A stretch of 64,000 nt of DNA from NCBI RefSeq assembly GCF_018614615.1, contig NZ_JAGGOK010000012.1, forward strand, positions 1 through 64,000. The letters run 5' to 3'. The stretch's first letter is position 1. The number at the start of each line of letters is the position of its first letter. The notes beneath the pieces are model-generated. The model was not told the DNA's origin and did not search any database. It was given only the letters and a program-made list of their open reading frames with translations. Of the stretch, positions 37,563-47,434 are shown piece after piece. Both the position numbers and the translations under genes were made by a program. The DNA comes from Streptomyces sp. ISL-100 (GTDB lineage Bacteria; Actinomycetota; Actinomycetes; Streptomycetales; Streptomycetaceae).

Positions 37563-39086
37563 TTACGCGAAGCGCTGGTTCGCCGCGCCTGTGCAGGGCT
37601 GGAGCTTCAGCGGGTCCTTCGCCGCCGCCAGCGTCACGCACAGGCCCGTCGCCGCCGCCGGGCGGATCGTGGAGCCGTCGCGTACGAACTGCTGGTTCGC
37701 CGCGCCCGAGCAGTTCCACAGGACCAGGCCCGCACCTGCCTGATACTTCGCGCCGGGCACGTCGAGGCACCGGTCGTGGCTCAGTTCCGTACGGAGCGAC
37801 TTCTGGGCGGTGTCGTACCACCAGCCCTGGTTCCGGCCGCCGTGGCAGTCCCAGCCGCCCACCGCCGTCCCGTTACGGGTCGTCGATCCGGGTACGTCCG
37901 CGCACGTCCCCGTCCCCGCGTTCTTCAGCGGCTTGTACGCGTCGTCCCACGCCCCCGCGAACAGCACAGGCTTTCCCGTACTCGCCGGGTCGGCGCAACT
38001 CGCCTCACGCAGCGAGGAGTTGTAGACCTGGGTGACGCACGACGCGAACGCCGCGTGGCCGCGGATGTTCGGGTGGAAGGACTGGCGGACCGAGTTCTCG
38101 TCCGGGGTGCCCGGCTTGGACAGGTCGATGTACAGGCCGCGCGCCCAGGGGTCGTCCATGCACACCTCGTGGCCGTGGAAGAGGCGGGAGTTGTCGAGAT
38201 AGACCGACCCGGTGTTCGCCGCCGCCGTGCGCATGCCGCGCTCGAAGGCCGGGACCGCGGTGTTGCGGCCCCAGGTCGCGTCGGAGTCGTACCCCACGCA
38301 CCCACCCGGGATCTTGCCGGGGAAGTTCGGATTGTCCTTGAAGTCGGGGCCGATCGGGCTCGGGTAGCCCATCACGACCATCTTGTAGTCACCGTCGGCG
38401 TACCCGGCGCCGCGCATGACCGTCCGCAGATCCCGGACCGTCTGCTCGACCTTGGGCACGAGTCCGTCGACGCGCCCCTGCCAGCCGGGCGCGTACTTCG
38501 GCTCGCACGGCCCCTGGATGGTCAGCCAGCGCGTGACACAGTCCGTCATGACCGGGCCGAACTGGAGGTCGTCGTTGGCTCCGGCGACCAGCAGGACCAT
38601 CTTGATCCTGGTGTTGCGTGCCTTGACGGCCAGACTGTCGCTCTGGACCAGTTCGTCGGCGTACTGCTTGTTTCCGCCGATCCTGATGTTGCCGGAGTAC
38701 GCGCCCGAGCAGGAGACGTTGTACGTGACATCGGCCGGGATGCCGGTCCGGTGAATGGCGGCGTCCGGCGAGCGGTGGCACCAGTTGTCGGGGCCGTTGG
38801 TGCCCGGTTCGTACGTGCCGACGCCCTCACCCGAGATCTCGCTGTCGCCGAGAGAGATCAGCCCGCTCTTACGCTGGTCCATGGGCCGTTCGGCCGGGTC
38901 GCCGTAGAGCTTGGTCGCCTCGGCGGCGCGGATGACCTCCAGTTCGGCCGGAAGGGGGGTGGATGCGGTGGTGGTCGTGTCGGCGGCGGTGGCGGGGGTG
39001 GTTGCCGCCAGGCCGCCGCCGATGGCCGCTGCCAGTGCGGCGGCGGCCGCGACCGTAGAGCGAAGTCTGAGCCGTGTGCGCTGCAT
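37563..39086 (-). CDS. Secreted SGNH/GDSL hydrolase with ricin-type lectin domain
   Basis: This 507-aa exported enzyme has a signal peptide (basic N-terminus, [16 protein letters not shown], cleavage near ATAAD). The SGNH esterase domain runs to about 365 with the nucleophile block [15 protein letters not shown] and the catalytic SFHPNIRGH. The C-terminal domain of about 125 residues is a ricin B/CBM13 trefoil with QGWWYDT and NQQFV/NQRF repeats. It likely deacylates a polysaccharide or lipid while the lectin holds the substrate. Confidence 0.88.
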   Translation of the reverse strand: MQRTRLRLRSTVAAAAALAAAIGGGLAATTPATAADTTTTASTPLPAELEVIRAAEATKLYGDPAERPMDQRKSGLISLGDSEISGEGVGTYEPGTNGPDNWCHRSPDAAIHRTGIPADVTYNVSCSGAYSGNIRIGGNKQYADELVQSDSLAVKARNTRIKMVLLVAGANDDLQFGPVMTDCVTRWLTIQGPCEPKYAPGWQGRVDGLVPKVEQTVRDLRTVMRGAGYADGDYKMVVMGYPSPIGPDFKDNPNFPGKIPGGCVGYDSDATWGRNTAVPAFERGMRTAAANTGSVYLDNSRLFHGHEVCMDDPWARGLYIDLSKPGTPDENSVRQSFHPNIRGHAAFASCVTQVYNSSLREASCADPASTGKPVLFAGAWDDAYKPLKNAGTGTCADVPGSTTRNGTAVGGWDCHGGRNQGWWYDTAQKSLRTELSHDRCLDVPGAKYQAGAGLVLWNCSGAANQQFVRDGSTIRPAAATGLCVTLAAAKDPLKLQPCTGAANQRFA

Positions 39087-39194
39087 TGCGCCTCCCCGGT
39101 TTGTTGTTACCCCCGGTATTTACTGGTGGGTAGGCGACTTGGGAATACACAGAACAAGACAAGTGCTCAACTTTTTCCGAGGAAAGGATTGATC

Positions 39195-40598
39195 ATGACG
39201 CCTGACGACCACCGGGACGACTACCGCGTCGAGCACGACTCGATGGGGGAAGTACGCGTTCCGGCCCACGCCAAGTGGCGCGCCCAGACCCAGCGGGCCG
39301 TGGAGAACTTCCCCGTCTCCGGACAGCGCCTGGAGCGCGCCCACATCGAGGCCCTCGCCCGCATCAAGGCGGCCGCCGCCCAGGTCAACGCCGAACTCGG
39401 CGTGCTCGACAAGGACATCGCGCGGGCCGTCCAGGACGCGGCGGCGGAGGTCGCGGAGGGGCGCTGGGACGAGCATTTTCCCGTCGACGTCTTCCAGACC
39501 GGTTCCGGCACGTCCTCCAACATGAACATGAACGAGGTCGTCGCCACGCTCGCCACCGAGCGCCTCGGCAGCCCCGTCCACCCCAACGACCATGTCAATG
39601 CCTCCCAGTCGTCCAATGACGTGTTTCCGTCCTCCATCCACATCGCCGCGACCGCCGCCGTGACCGGCGACCTCATCCCCGCCCTCGACCACCTCGCGGC
39701 CGCCCTGGAGCGCAAGTCCGCCGAGTTCGCGGACGTCGTCAAGTCGGGGCGTACGCACCTGATGGACGCCACCCCCGTCACCCTCGGCCAGGAGTTCGGC
39801 GGCTACGCCGCTGCCGTCAGGTACGGCGTCGAGCGCCTGCGCGCCTCCCTCCCCCGCCTGGCAGAACTCCCCCTCGGCGGTACGGCGGTGGGCACCGGCA
39901 TCAACACCCCGCCCGGCTTCTCGGCCGCCGTCATCGCCGAAGTCGCCCGCGGCACCGGGCTGCCGCTCACCGAGGCCCGCGACCACTTCGAGGCGCAGGG
40001 CGCGCGGGACGGACTCGTCGAGACGTCCGGTCAGCTCCGTACGATCGCGGTCTCCCTCACCAAGATCTCCAACGACCTGCGCTGGATGGCATCGGGACCG
40101 CGCACCGGATTGGCCGAGATCAGCCTTCCCGACCTCCAGCCGGGCTCGTCGATCATGCCCGGCAAGGTGAATCCGGTCATTGCCGAGGCCGTGCTGATGG
40201 TCGCGGCACAGGTGATGGGCAACGACGCGACGGTCGCGGTGGCCGGCGCCGCGGGCAATTTCGAGCTCAATGTCATGCTGCCGGTGATGGGCAAGAATCT
40301 GCTGGAGTCGGTGCGGCTGCTCGCCAACGCCTCCCGGCTGCTGGCCGACCGTACGATCGACGGCATCACCGCCCATGTCGAGCGCGCCCGCGAGTACGCC
40401 GAGTCGTCGCCGTCCGTCGTCACCCCGCTCAACAAGTACATCGGGTACGAAGAGGCCGCGAAGGTCGTCAAGAAGTCGCTCGCCGAACGCCGGACCATCC
40501 GCGAAGTCGTCCTGGAATCCGGGTACGTCGAGCGGGGGGACCTCACCGAGCAACAGCTCGACGAGGCGTTGGACGTGCTGCGTATGACGCACCCGTGA
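39195..40598 (+). CDS. fumC: Class II fumarate hydratase
   Basis: This 467-aa iron-independent fumarase has [13 protein letters not shown], the [11 protein letters not shown] region and the signature [12 protein letters not shown] near residue 320. AGGAAAGG lies about 6 nt upstream of the chosen ATG; the same frame is open for 1.4 kb upstream, antisense to the GDSL gene, without similarity. An AT-richer spacer (39115-39190) likely carries the promoter. Confidence 0.94.
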   Translation: MTPDDHRDDYRVEHDSMGEVRVPAHAKWRAQTQRAVENFPVSGQRLERAHIEALARIKAAAAQVNAELGVLDKDIARAVQDAAAEVAEGRWDEHFPVDVFQTGSGTSSNMNMNEVVATLATERLGSPVHPNDHVNASQSSNDVFPSSIHIAATAAVTGDLIPALDHLAAALERKSAEFADVVKSGRTHLMDATPVTLGQEFGGYAAAVRYGVERLRASLPRLAELPLGGTAVGTGINTPPGFSAAVIAEVARGTGLPLTEARDHFEAQGARDGLVETSGQLRTIAVSLTKISNDLRWMASGPRTGLAEISLPDLQPGSSIMPGKVNPVIAEAVLMVAAQVMGNDATVAVAGAAGNFELNVMLPVMGKNLLESVRLLANASRLLADRTIDGITAHVERAREYAESSPSVVTPLNKYIGYEEAAKVVKKSLAERRTIREVVLESGYVERGDLTEQQLDEALDVLRMTHP

Positions 40599-40642
40599 CC
40601 TCGGTCGGAGCAACCGGCGGCACGTACTCCTAAGATCTGCTC

Positions 40643-41317
40643 ATGACAGCTACGGTGAGCGGGGCGGGCGGGGCGCGTTGGGCGCCGGGGGACCACATCC
40701 TCTGGCGCTACCGCGGCAATGCCTCCGACCGGATCCACATCTGTCGTCCCGTCACGGTCGTCCGCGACACCGACGAACTGCTCGCGGTGTGGATGGCGCC
40801 GGGCACCCAGTGTGTCCGGCCGGTGCTCGCGGACGGTACGCCCGTACACGAGGAGCCGCTCGCCACGCGGTACACGGCGCCGCGGACCACGACCACCTCG
40901 CGGTGGTGGGGCACCGGCGTGCTGAAGCTGGCGCGGCCGGGTGACCCCTGGTCGGTGTGGCTGTTCTGGGAACGGGGCTGGCAGTTCAAGAACTGGTACG
41001 TGAACCTGGAGGAGCCGCGCACCCGCTGGTCGGGCGGCGTCGACTCCGAGGACCACTTCCTCGACATCTCCGTGCACCCGGACCGCGCCTGGTGCTGGCT
41101 GGACGAGGACGAGTTCGAGCAGGCCCGCCGGGTGGGGCTGCTGAGCGCCGCCCAGGCCCGGCAGGTACGGGACGCGGGGCGCGCGGCGGTCCGGCTGATC
41201 AACGCGTGGGGTGCTCCGTTCCGGGACGGCTGGGAGAACTGGCGGCCCGATCCGCGGTGGGCCGTGCCCCGATTGCCGGATGACTGGGACCGCACTCCTG
41301 TTCACATGGCTCCGTGA
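40643..41317 (+). CDS. DUF402 (FomD-like) nucleoside phosphate hydrolase family protein
   Basis: This 224-aa protein has the DUF402 fold signature: GDHILWRYRG at the N-terminus, WERGWQFKNWYVNLEEP, and DSEDHFLDISVHPDRAWCWLDEDEFEQA, with acidic metal-binding residues. Family members hydrolyse nucleoside di/triphosphates or CMP-linked compounds (FomD acts on cytidylyl intermediates in fosfomycin biosynthesis). The gene follows fumC by 44 nt. The housekeeping role in Streptomyces is not established. Confidence 0.85.
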   Translation: MTATVSGAGGARWAPGDHILWRYRGNASDRIHICRPVTVVRDTDELLAVWMAPGTQCVRPVLADGTPVHEEPLATRYTAPRTTTTSRWWGTGVLKLARPGDPWSVWLFWERGWQFKNWYVNLEEPRTRWSGGVDSEDHFLDISVHPDRAWCWLDEDEFEQARRVGLLSAAQARQVRDAGRAAVRLINAWGAPFRDGWENWRPDPRWAVPRLPDDWDRTPVHMAP

Positions 41318-41421
41318 GACCCTTGAAACGCCCCCATGGGTCAAACGTAGGATCGCCTTCCGCAACACTGATCGCAATGATCCCGCCTGCAACAAGCGGG
41401 CCCGGAGCAGAACCTGACCGT

Positions 41422-41574
41422 ATGTCACCACAGGGGGGTGGAGCCGTGCCGGAGAGCAAGTCTGCCGAGTTCAGGGCCCACCGACCTGTCGAGGCCGCCC
41501 GCAGAGCGGGTATATCGCCACACAAAGCGATTGCATCGCACAAGCTCCCCGGACGGACGGAACCCCACGCGTGA
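41422..41574 (+). CDS. Small basic protein coupled to the SpoIIE-type gene
   Basis: This 50-codon frame starts MSPQGGGAVPESKSAEF and ends PGRTEPHA. A GTG at 41446 is an alternative start. Its stop overlaps the GTG start of the phosphatase gene (GTGA), which favours a real leader cistron or an anti-sigma-type small partner. I do not recognise a family. A start region for a longer phosphatase in another frame is possible but unsupported. Confidence 0.35.
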   Translation: MSPQGGGAVPESKSAEFRAHRPVEAARRAGISPHKAIASHKLPGRTEPHA

Positions 41575-43421
41575 CGGAGCACCAGTCCACCTCGCACGAA
41601 GGCCGGCAGCCCCTGGTTGCCAGGCCGCACGAGCGCACCCGGCCGCGGCAGGAGGAGGCGCCCCCAGGCGTGCCAAGTCCCGCGCCCGCTCCTGTGCCGG
41701 CCACCGGCGGCGGGGCCCGGGAACAGGCCGGGGAGGCCAGGAGTGAGGGGGACCGGCTGCGGTTCGTGGGCGCGGCGACGCGGCGCATCGCGCGTGGCAT
41801 CGACCTCGACGAGATCGTGCTCGGCCTGTGCCGGGCGTCCGTGCCGACCTTCACCGACGCGATCCTCGTGTATCTGCGCGACCCGCTCCCGGTCGGCGAC
41901 GAGCGTCCCGCCGTGCCGTTCGTGCTGCGCCTGCGCCGCACCGACCGGCTGCGTTTAGCCGATGACGGAGCGGAGGAGATCGACCTCCAGGCCGAGCCGC
42001 TGCCCGCCCACCAGCTGTGCGAGGTACGCAGCGGAGGCGCGCTCGCCGAGGTCCTCAGAGGCGTACGCCCGGTGTTCGGCGACTCCGCGTCCGCGCGGGT
42101 GGCCCTGCACGAGCTGCTCGGCGACTCCATGGGCCTGCCCGCCGGGCGCCGCGCGATCCTCGCGCCGCTGCGCGGCCGGCGCCGCGTGATCGGCGCCGCG
42201 GTGTTCCTGCGCCGCCCCGAGAGGCCCGCCTTCGAGGCAAATGACCTGCTGGTCGCAGCCCAGTTGGCGACGCACACCGCGCTCGGCATCGACAAGGCCG
42301 TGCTGTACGGGCGCGAGGCGTACATCGCCGACGAGCTCCAGCGCACCATGCTGCCCGACTCGCTCCCGCAACCGACCGGCGTCAAGCTGGCCTCCCGCTA
42401 TCTTCCGGCCGCCGAGACGGCCCGGGTCGGCGGCGACTGGTACGACGCGATCCCGCTGCCGGGCAGCCGCGTCGCGCTGGTCGTCGGAGACGTCATGGGC
42501 CACTCCATGACGTCCGCCGCGATCATGGGCCAGCTGCGGACGACGGCGCAGACCCTCGCCGGACTCGACCTGCCGCCGCAGGAGGTCCTGCACCACCTCG
42601 ACGAGCAGGCGCAGCGGCTCGGCCAGGACCGGATGGCGACCTGCCTGTACGCCGTGTACGACCCGGTCTCGCACCGGATCACGATCGCCAACGCGGGCCA
42701 CCCGCCGCCCATCCTGCTCCACCTGGGCGGCCGCGCAGAGGTGCTGCGGGTGCCGCCGGGCGCGCCCATCGGGGTGGGCGGGGTCGACTTCGAGGCCGTC
42801 GAGCTGGACGCCCCGGCGGGCGCCACGCTGCTGCTGTACACCGACGGGCTGGTCGAGTCACGGCTGCGGGACGTGTGGACGGGCATCGAGCAGCTGCGGG
42901 AACGTCTCGCCGCCACCGCGCAGTTGACGGGGCCGGACCACTCGCCGCCGCTGGAAGCCCTGTGCGACGACGTACTCGACATGCTCGGGCCCGGTGACCG
43001 GGACGACGACATCGCGCTGCTCGCCGCCCGCTTCGACGGGATCGCGCCGAGCGATGTCGCGTACTGGTTCCTGGAGCCGGAGGAGCAGGCGCCCGGCCGG
43101 GCCCGCAGGCTGGCGCGGCGGGCGCTGGCGCGCTGGGGCCTTGAGGAGCTGAGCGACTCGGTGGAGCTGCTGGTCAGCGAGGTGGTGACGAACGCGGTGC
43201 GGTACGCCGAGCGGCCCGTGACGCTGCGGTTGCTGCGTACGGACGTACTGCGCTGCGAGGTCGGCGACGACTCGCCGCAGCTGCCCAGGCAGCGGCGGGC
43301 GCGGGACACGGACGAGGGCGGGCGCGGGCTGTTCCTGGTGAACCGGCTGGCGAGACGGTGGGGCGCTACGCGGCTGTCGTCGGGCAAGGTGGTCTGGTTC
43401 GAGCTGGCCACGCGCCCGTAA
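41571..43421 (+). CDS. SpoIIE-family PP2C phosphatase with GAF and anti-sigma kinase-like domains
   Basis: This 616-aa signalling protein has a GAF-like sensor domain (about 65-235). A SpoIIE/PP2C phosphatase follows (about 240-480, with RVGGDWYDAIPL, VVGDVMGHS and the distal GDRDDDIALLAARF metal site). A C-terminal HATPase anti-sigma-factor-like domain (about 500-616) ends DEGGRGLFLVNRLARRWG. Such proteins control anti-anti-sigma factors in the stress and development network. Codon 129 is TTA (41955-41957), the rare bldA-dependent leucine codon, placing translation under developmental control. Confidence 0.92.
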   Translation: MTEHQSTSHEGRQPLVARPHERTRPRQEEAPPGVPSPAPAPVPATGGGAREQAGEARSEGDRLRFVGAATRRIARGIDLDEIVLGLCRASVPTFTDAILVYLRDPLPVGDERPAVPFVLRLRRTDRLRLADDGAEEIDLQAEPLPAHQLCEVRSGGALAEVLRGVRPVFGDSASARVALHELLGDSMGLPAGRRAILAPLRGRRRVIGAAVFLRRPERPAFEANDLLVAAQLATHTALGIDKAVLYGREAYIADELQRTMLPDSLPQPTGVKLASRYLPAAETARVGGDWYDAIPLPGSRVALVVGDVMGHSMTSAAIMGQLRTTAQTLAGLDLPPQEVLHHLDEQAQRLGQDRMATCLYAVYDPVSHRITIANAGHPPPILLHLGGRAEVLRVPPGAPIGVGGVDFEAVELDAPAGATLLLYTDGLVESRLRDVWTGIEQLRERLAATAQLTGPDHSPPLEALCDDVLDMLGPGDRDDDIALLAARFDGIAPSDVAYWFLEPEEQAPGRARRLARRALARWGLEELSDSVELLVSEVVTNAVRYAERPVTLRLLRTDVLRCEVGDDSPQLPRQRRARDTDEGGRGLFLVNRLARRWGATRLSSGKVVWFELATRP

Positions 43422-43433
43422 CTGCGCTGTACG

Positions 43434-43495
43434 CACGGCAACATACGACTGCGGCGGACACCCGAGGGTGTCCGCCGCAGTCGTATGTTGCCGTG
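43434..43495. terminator. 62-bp perfect inverted repeat, bidirectional terminator
   Basis: Two 30-nt arms are perfectly complementary around a 2-nt GA loop; the arm core is GACTGCGGCGGACACCC. It sits exactly between the convergent SpoIIE-type and penicillin-binding-protein genes. Confidence 0.9.
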
Positions 43496-43508
43496 AGGCC
43501 GTCGCCGG

Positions 43509-45848
43509 TCAGGGGCGCGGCGGCCGGAGGTCGTTGTTGGCGTCACCGTCGGCGCCACTGTCGGCGCCGCCGTCCGCGCCGCCGTCGGATCCCCCGTCGG
43601 CGCCCCCGTCGGCGCCTCCGGTGTCACCGCCGCCGTCCGCGCCGCCGTCGGACCCTTCGGTGTCACCGCCGGGGTCCGGCGGGTCGAGCGTGATGGGCGG
43701 CGGCGACGTCGGGGGCGTGGTGGAGGGCGACGTCGGAGGTGTGGTGGACGGCGACGTCGGGGGCGTGGTGGACGGCGACGTCGGAGGCGTGCTCGGTGTC
43801 GTCGGGGGCGTGCTCGGGGTGTTGCTCGGGTCGGGGGTGTTGGTCGGCGGGGGCGAATAGGTGTCGTCCGGGTCGATCTCCAGGTCGAAGTCGGCGTCGG
43901 AGCCGCCTCCGAGGGCGCCCAGGGTGTAGTCAGCCCAGATGCTGGCGGGGAAGCCGCCACCGCTGGCGCGGCCGGCGTTGGCCGTACCGGTCAGGGAGAC
44001 CTGCCCGCCGCCCGGCTTCGTGGACTCGCCGAAGAGGGCTACGGCGGTGGAGAGTTCGGGGGTGTAGCCCACGAACCAGGCGGACCGGTTCTTCTCCGAC
44101 GTACCGGTCTTGCCCGCCGCGTTGTAGTTCGGGCTGCTCGCCCGGAAACCCGTACCGCTGTTCACCACTCCGGTCAGCACCTTGGTCACGCTGTCCGCCG
44201 TCGAGCGGTCGATGACCTGCTCGGTGGCCGGCTCGGGCAGGTCGACCCGGCCGCCCTCGCGGTCCTTGTGCTCCGCGGACTTCACGATGGTCGGCGTGAC
44301 CTTCTTGCCGTGGTTGTCGAGCGTCGCGTAGACACTCGCCATGTCCATCGTGCTGGCGCCCATCACGCCGAGGGACATGGCGGGGCGCTCGTCGAAGCCG
44401 CCCTTGTCCTCCATGCCCATCCGCAGCGCGGTTTCCTTCACGCGCGACGGGCCGACATCGACCAGCATCTGCGCGAAGACCGAGTTGACCGACTTGTTCA
44501 TGGCCTGCTGGACGGTGATGGGGCCGTAGCTTTTGCCCAGGTCGTTCTGCGGGGCGAAGGGGGTGGTGCTGCCCTCGACGGGGCGCTTGCTCGTGCCGTC
44601 GTAGATCGTGCTGGGCGTGATCGGCTCGTCGTCCTGCGTCTTGGAGTTGCTCTCCAGGGCAGCGGCGAGGACGACGGGCTTGAAGGTCGAGGCCGGCTGG
44701 TAGTCGGACCGCGTGGCGTTGGAGAAATAGTGCTCGGTGGCGTCCACGCCCCCGTACATCGCGACGACCTTGCCGGTCTTCGGGTCCACCGAGGTCGCGC
44801 CGGCCTGGAGGGTCGCGTCGACCTTGTTCTTCTTGCGGTCGAGCTTGGACTCCAGCTGCCGTTCGACCGCCTTCTCCAGCGACTTCTGGCGCTTCTCGTC
44901 GATGTTGAGCGTGATCGTCCACCCGCCCGCGTCGAACTCGGCGTCGGTGACACCCTGCTTCTTCAGCTCGGCCTTCGCGGCGTCGACCATGTAACCGGTC
45001 TGGCCTTCCATACCGGCGGCCCCCTTGGGGTTCTGCGGTATGTCGAACTTCAGGGTGTCGCGCTTGGCCTGGTCCAGCTCCTTCATCTCGACCATGTTGT
45101 TCAGTACGTAGTTCCAGCGCTCCGTGACCAGCTTCTTGCTTGTCGGACCCGCCACCGCCCAGTCGTACTGGCTGGGGGCCTGGAGGAGCGCCGCGAGGTA
45201 CGCGCCCTGCGTGACGGTCAGCTCGTCGGCGTCGACGCCGTAATACGCCTGGGCCGCGGCCTGGATGCCGTAGGCGCCGCGTCCGAAGTAGCTGGTGTTG
45301 AGGTACCCGGCCAGGATGTCCGTCTTCTTCTGCTTCCGGTCCACCTTGATCGAGATCACCAGCTCCTTGAGCTTGCGACTGACCGTCTGCTCCTGGGTGA
45401 GGTAGTAGTTCTTGACGTACTGCTGGGTGATGGTCGAGCCACCCTGCTTGCCCTTGCCGGTGACGGTGTTGAGCAGACCGCGGGCGGTGCCCTTGAGATC
45501 GACGCCGGAATCGCTGTAGAAGTTCTTGTTCTCGGCGGCGACGAAGGCGGTCTGGACATCCTTGGGGATGTTGGCGAGCGGGACGATCTCGCGGTTGACC
45601 TTGCCCGACCGGGCCATGATCTTGCCGTTGCTGTACTTGTAGACGTTGCTCTGCATCTCGGCCTGAGCGTTGGCCGTCGGCACGGGGACCCATATGTAGA
45701 GCGCCACGAAGGCCCCCATCATGAGCAGGCAAAGCCCGAAGAAGGTGCCCAGCATCTTCCTCCAGGTGAAGAAGCGGCGTATACCTCCCGGCTTCTTCGC
45801 CCGGCGCGCACCGCGCTTCCGGTTCTGTCGCGCTTCTGCTCGGCCCAT
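43509..45848 (-). CDS. Bifunctional class A penicillin-binding protein
   Basis: This 779-aa class A PBP has one N-terminal membrane anchor (about 32-53), a GT51 transglycosylase domain with catalytic Glu106 (AAENKNFYSDSG) and GGSTITQQYVKN, and a transpeptidase domain. The catalytic motifs are S387-T-F-K, S453-V-N and K580-T-G. It polymerises and cross-links peptidoglycan outside the membrane. The last 120 residues are low complexity: TTPPTSPS repeats and then an Asp/Gly/Ala-rich tail, typical of actinobacterial PBPs and probably a wall-spanning linker. Confidence 0.94.
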   Translation of the reverse strand: MGRAEARQNRKRGARRAKKPGGIRRFFTWRKMLGTFFGLCLLMMGAFVALYIWVPVPTANAQAEMQSNVYKYSNGKIMARSGKVNREIVPLANIPKDVQTAFVAAENKNFYSDSGVDLKGTARGLLNTVTGKGKQGGSTITQQYVKNYYLTQEQTVSRKLKELVISIKVDRKQKKTDILAGYLNTSYFGRGAYGIQAAAQAYYGVDADELTVTQGAYLAALLQAPSQYDWAVAGPTSKKLVTERWNYVLNNMVEMKELDQAKRDTLKFDIPQNPKGAAGMEGQTGYMVDAAKAELKKQGVTDAEFDAGGWTITLNIDEKRQKSLEKAVERQLESKLDRKKNKVDATLQAGATSVDPKTGKVVAMYGGVDATEHYFSNATRSDYQPASTFKPVVLAAALESNSKTQDDEPITPSTIYDGTSKRPVEGSTTPFAPQNDLGKSYGPITVQQAMNKSVNSVFAQMLVDVGPSRVKETALRMGMEDKGGFDERPAMSLGVMGASTMDMASVYATLDNHGKKVTPTIVKSAEHKDREGGRVDLPEPATEQVIDRSTADSVTKVLTGVVNSGTGFRASSPNYNAAGKTGTSEKNRSAWFVGYTPELSTAVALFGESTKPGGGQVSLTGTANAGRASGGGFPASIWADYTLGALGGGSDADFDLEIDPDDTYSPPPTNTPDPSNTPSTPPTTPSTPPTSPSTTPPTSPSTTPPTSPSTTPPTSPPPITLDPPDPGGDTEGSDGGADGGGDTGGADGGADGGSDGGADGGADSGADGDANNDLRPPRP
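43702..43797. repeat. Four 24-bp tandem units in the PBP tail
   Basis: Near-identical 24-bp units begin GGCGACGTCGG and encode the 8-residue unit TTPPTSPS on the minus strand. The copy number is likely variable by slippage but always in frame. Confidence 0.85.
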
Positions 45849-46033
45849 TACTCCGTAACTCCACTCATCGAGCCCCCGGATGTCAGCTCAGAAAGCTAAC
45901 ACCGCACCTGCGGACAAAGGGCTGCCGATCCGCTCTTTTCCGTACGTGACAATCAGCACCTGTCTCTCTGGAACCGACTCATCAGAGGGCTCCAGGGTTG
46001 CGAAGGTCCTCGCACGGGTTTACGGTCATCGAA

Positions 46034-46049
46034 AAAGTGATATCACTTT
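46034..46049. promoter_or_regulatory. 16-bp perfect palindrome upstream of the SPFH gene
   Basis: AAAGTGATATCACTTT is an AT-rich perfect palindrome in a GC-rich genome, 72 nt before the SPFH start and close to a plausible -10. Symmetry and place suggest an operator. The ribbon-helix-helix protein encoded after SPFH is a reasonable autoregulator, by inference. Confidence 0.55.
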
Positions 46050-46120
46050 GCTAGACCAGTCGGACCGCGATCCCGTACGGCGTCCCGGCCGCGATCACCG
46101 CACGAAACAGGGGGACCACC

Positions 46121-47059
46121 ATGCCTGCGACCAGCAACACGCCCACGCCCACCGACCTGCCGGAGATGCCCGCGCCACGAGTACGCGAGAGGGCCGCGCA
46201 CAGCATCGGCGGCGGCCTCGCACTGCTGTTCGGCCTGCTGGGGCTGCTGGGGGGAGCGGCTCTCATCGCCGCCGGCGCCACCATGGCCTCGACCGGCCCC
46301 AAGGTGGCGCTGATCATCGTCGGCGTCCTGATCGCCTTCGCCGCGTTCCTCGCGATGTGCGGCCTCAACATGGTCGCGCCGGGCGAGGCCCGCGTCGTCC
46401 AGCTCTTCGGGCGCTACCGCGGCACCATCCGCACCGACGGACTGCGCTGGGTCAACCCGCTGACCACGCGCTCGAAGATATCGACCCGGATCAGGAACCA
46501 CGAAACCGCGGTCCTCAAGGTCAACGACGCCTACGGAAACCCGATCGAGCTGGCGGCGGTCGTGGTGTGGAAGGTCGAGGACACGGCGCAGGCGACGTTC
46601 GAGGTCGACGACTTCCTGGAGTTCGTCTCCACCCAGACGGAGGCCGCCGTACGCCACATCGCCATCGAGTACCCGTACGACGCGCACGACGAGGGCGGCC
46701 TGTCGCTGCGGGGCAACGCCGAGGAGATCACCGAGAAGCTCGCGGTGGAGCTGCACGCGCGGGTGGAGGCGGCGGGCGTCCACATCATCGAGTCCCGCTT
46801 CACGCACCTCGCGTACGCCCCCGAGATCGCATCGGCGATGCTTCAGCGGCAGCAGGCCGGCGCGGTCGTCGCGGCGCGCAAGCTGATCGTCGAGGGCGCG
46901 GTGGGAATGGTCGAGATGGCTCTGACCCGGATCACCGAGCAGGACATCGTCGAGCTCGACGCCGAGCGCCGGGCGGCGATGGTCAGCAACCTGATGGTGG
47001 TGCTGTGCGGTGACCGGGCCGCGCAGCCCGTCCTCAACACCGGCACGCTTTACCAGTGA
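46121..47059 (+). CDS. SPFH/band 7 (prohibitin-like) membrane protein
   Basis: This 312-aa protein has two adjacent N-terminal hydrophobic segments (about 28-80) followed by an SPFH domain starting [24 protein letters not shown] helical C-terminus has the typical [25 protein letters not shown] and [18 protein letters not shown]. Such proteins form oligomeric membrane scaffolds. The stop overlaps the RHH gene start (GTGA), a pairing widely kept in Streptomyces. Confidence 0.9.
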   Translation: MPATSNTPTPTDLPEMPAPRVRERAAHSIGGGLALLFGLLGLLGGAALIAAGATMASTGPKVALIIVGVLIAFAAFLAMCGLNMVAPGEARVVQLFGRYRGTIRTDGLRWVNPLTTRSKISTRIRNHETAVLKVNDAYGNPIELAAVVVWKVEDTAQATFEVDDFLEFVSTQTEAAVRHIAIEYPYDAHDEGGLSLRGNAEEITEKLAVELHARVEAAGVHIIESRFTHLAYAPEIASAMLQRQQAGAVVAARKLIVEGAVGMVEMALTRITEQDIVELDAERRAAMVSNLMVVLCGDRAAQPVLNTGTLYQ

Positions 47060-47295
47060 CGGACGAGGCGCCGCGGCAGCGCAAACAGGTGCTGCTGCGG
47101 CTCGACCCGGCGGTGTACGAGGCGCTGGCGCGCTGGGCGTCGGACGAGCTGCGCAGCGCGAACGCGCAGATCGAGTTCTTGCTGCGGCGGGCGCTGTCGG
47201 AAAGCGGCCGCCTTCCTGGCGGCGCGGGCCCGATCCCCCGCCGCGGCCGCCCCCCAAAGGCACCGGACACGGATCCGGAACCCCCGGCGACCTAG
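47056..47295 (+). CDS. Small ribbon-helix-helix (Arc-like) DNA-binding protein
   Basis: This 79-aa protein has the RHH core KQVLLRLDPAVYEALARWASDELRSANAQIEFLLRRAL, i.e. one beta-strand and two helices, followed by a Pro/Gly-rich tail. It is translationally coupled to the SPFH gene and may repress that unit from the upstream palindrome. Confidence 0.75.
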   Translation: MTDEAPRQRKQVLLRLDPAVYEALARWASDELRSANAQIEFLLRRALSESGRLPGGAGPIPRRGRPPKAPDTDPEPPAT

Positions 47296-47434
47296 GGCGG
47301 GGCCCTGCGGGGCTGTTCCCCTACCCGCCTCAAGCTCGACTCGCGGGTGCCGGACGCGGTGGAGCATGCCCGTGACACGGGCCGCAGTCCGGCCTGTCCG
47401 GCGATGAGGAGGGGAGCCCGGCGCCGCGCCCCCC

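Noticed and set aside
37776..39194. Long N-terminal extension of fumC
   Set aside because: It is antisense to the GDSL hydrolase gene, without similarity to fumarases; the ATG at 39195 has a good ribosome site and a family-like start.
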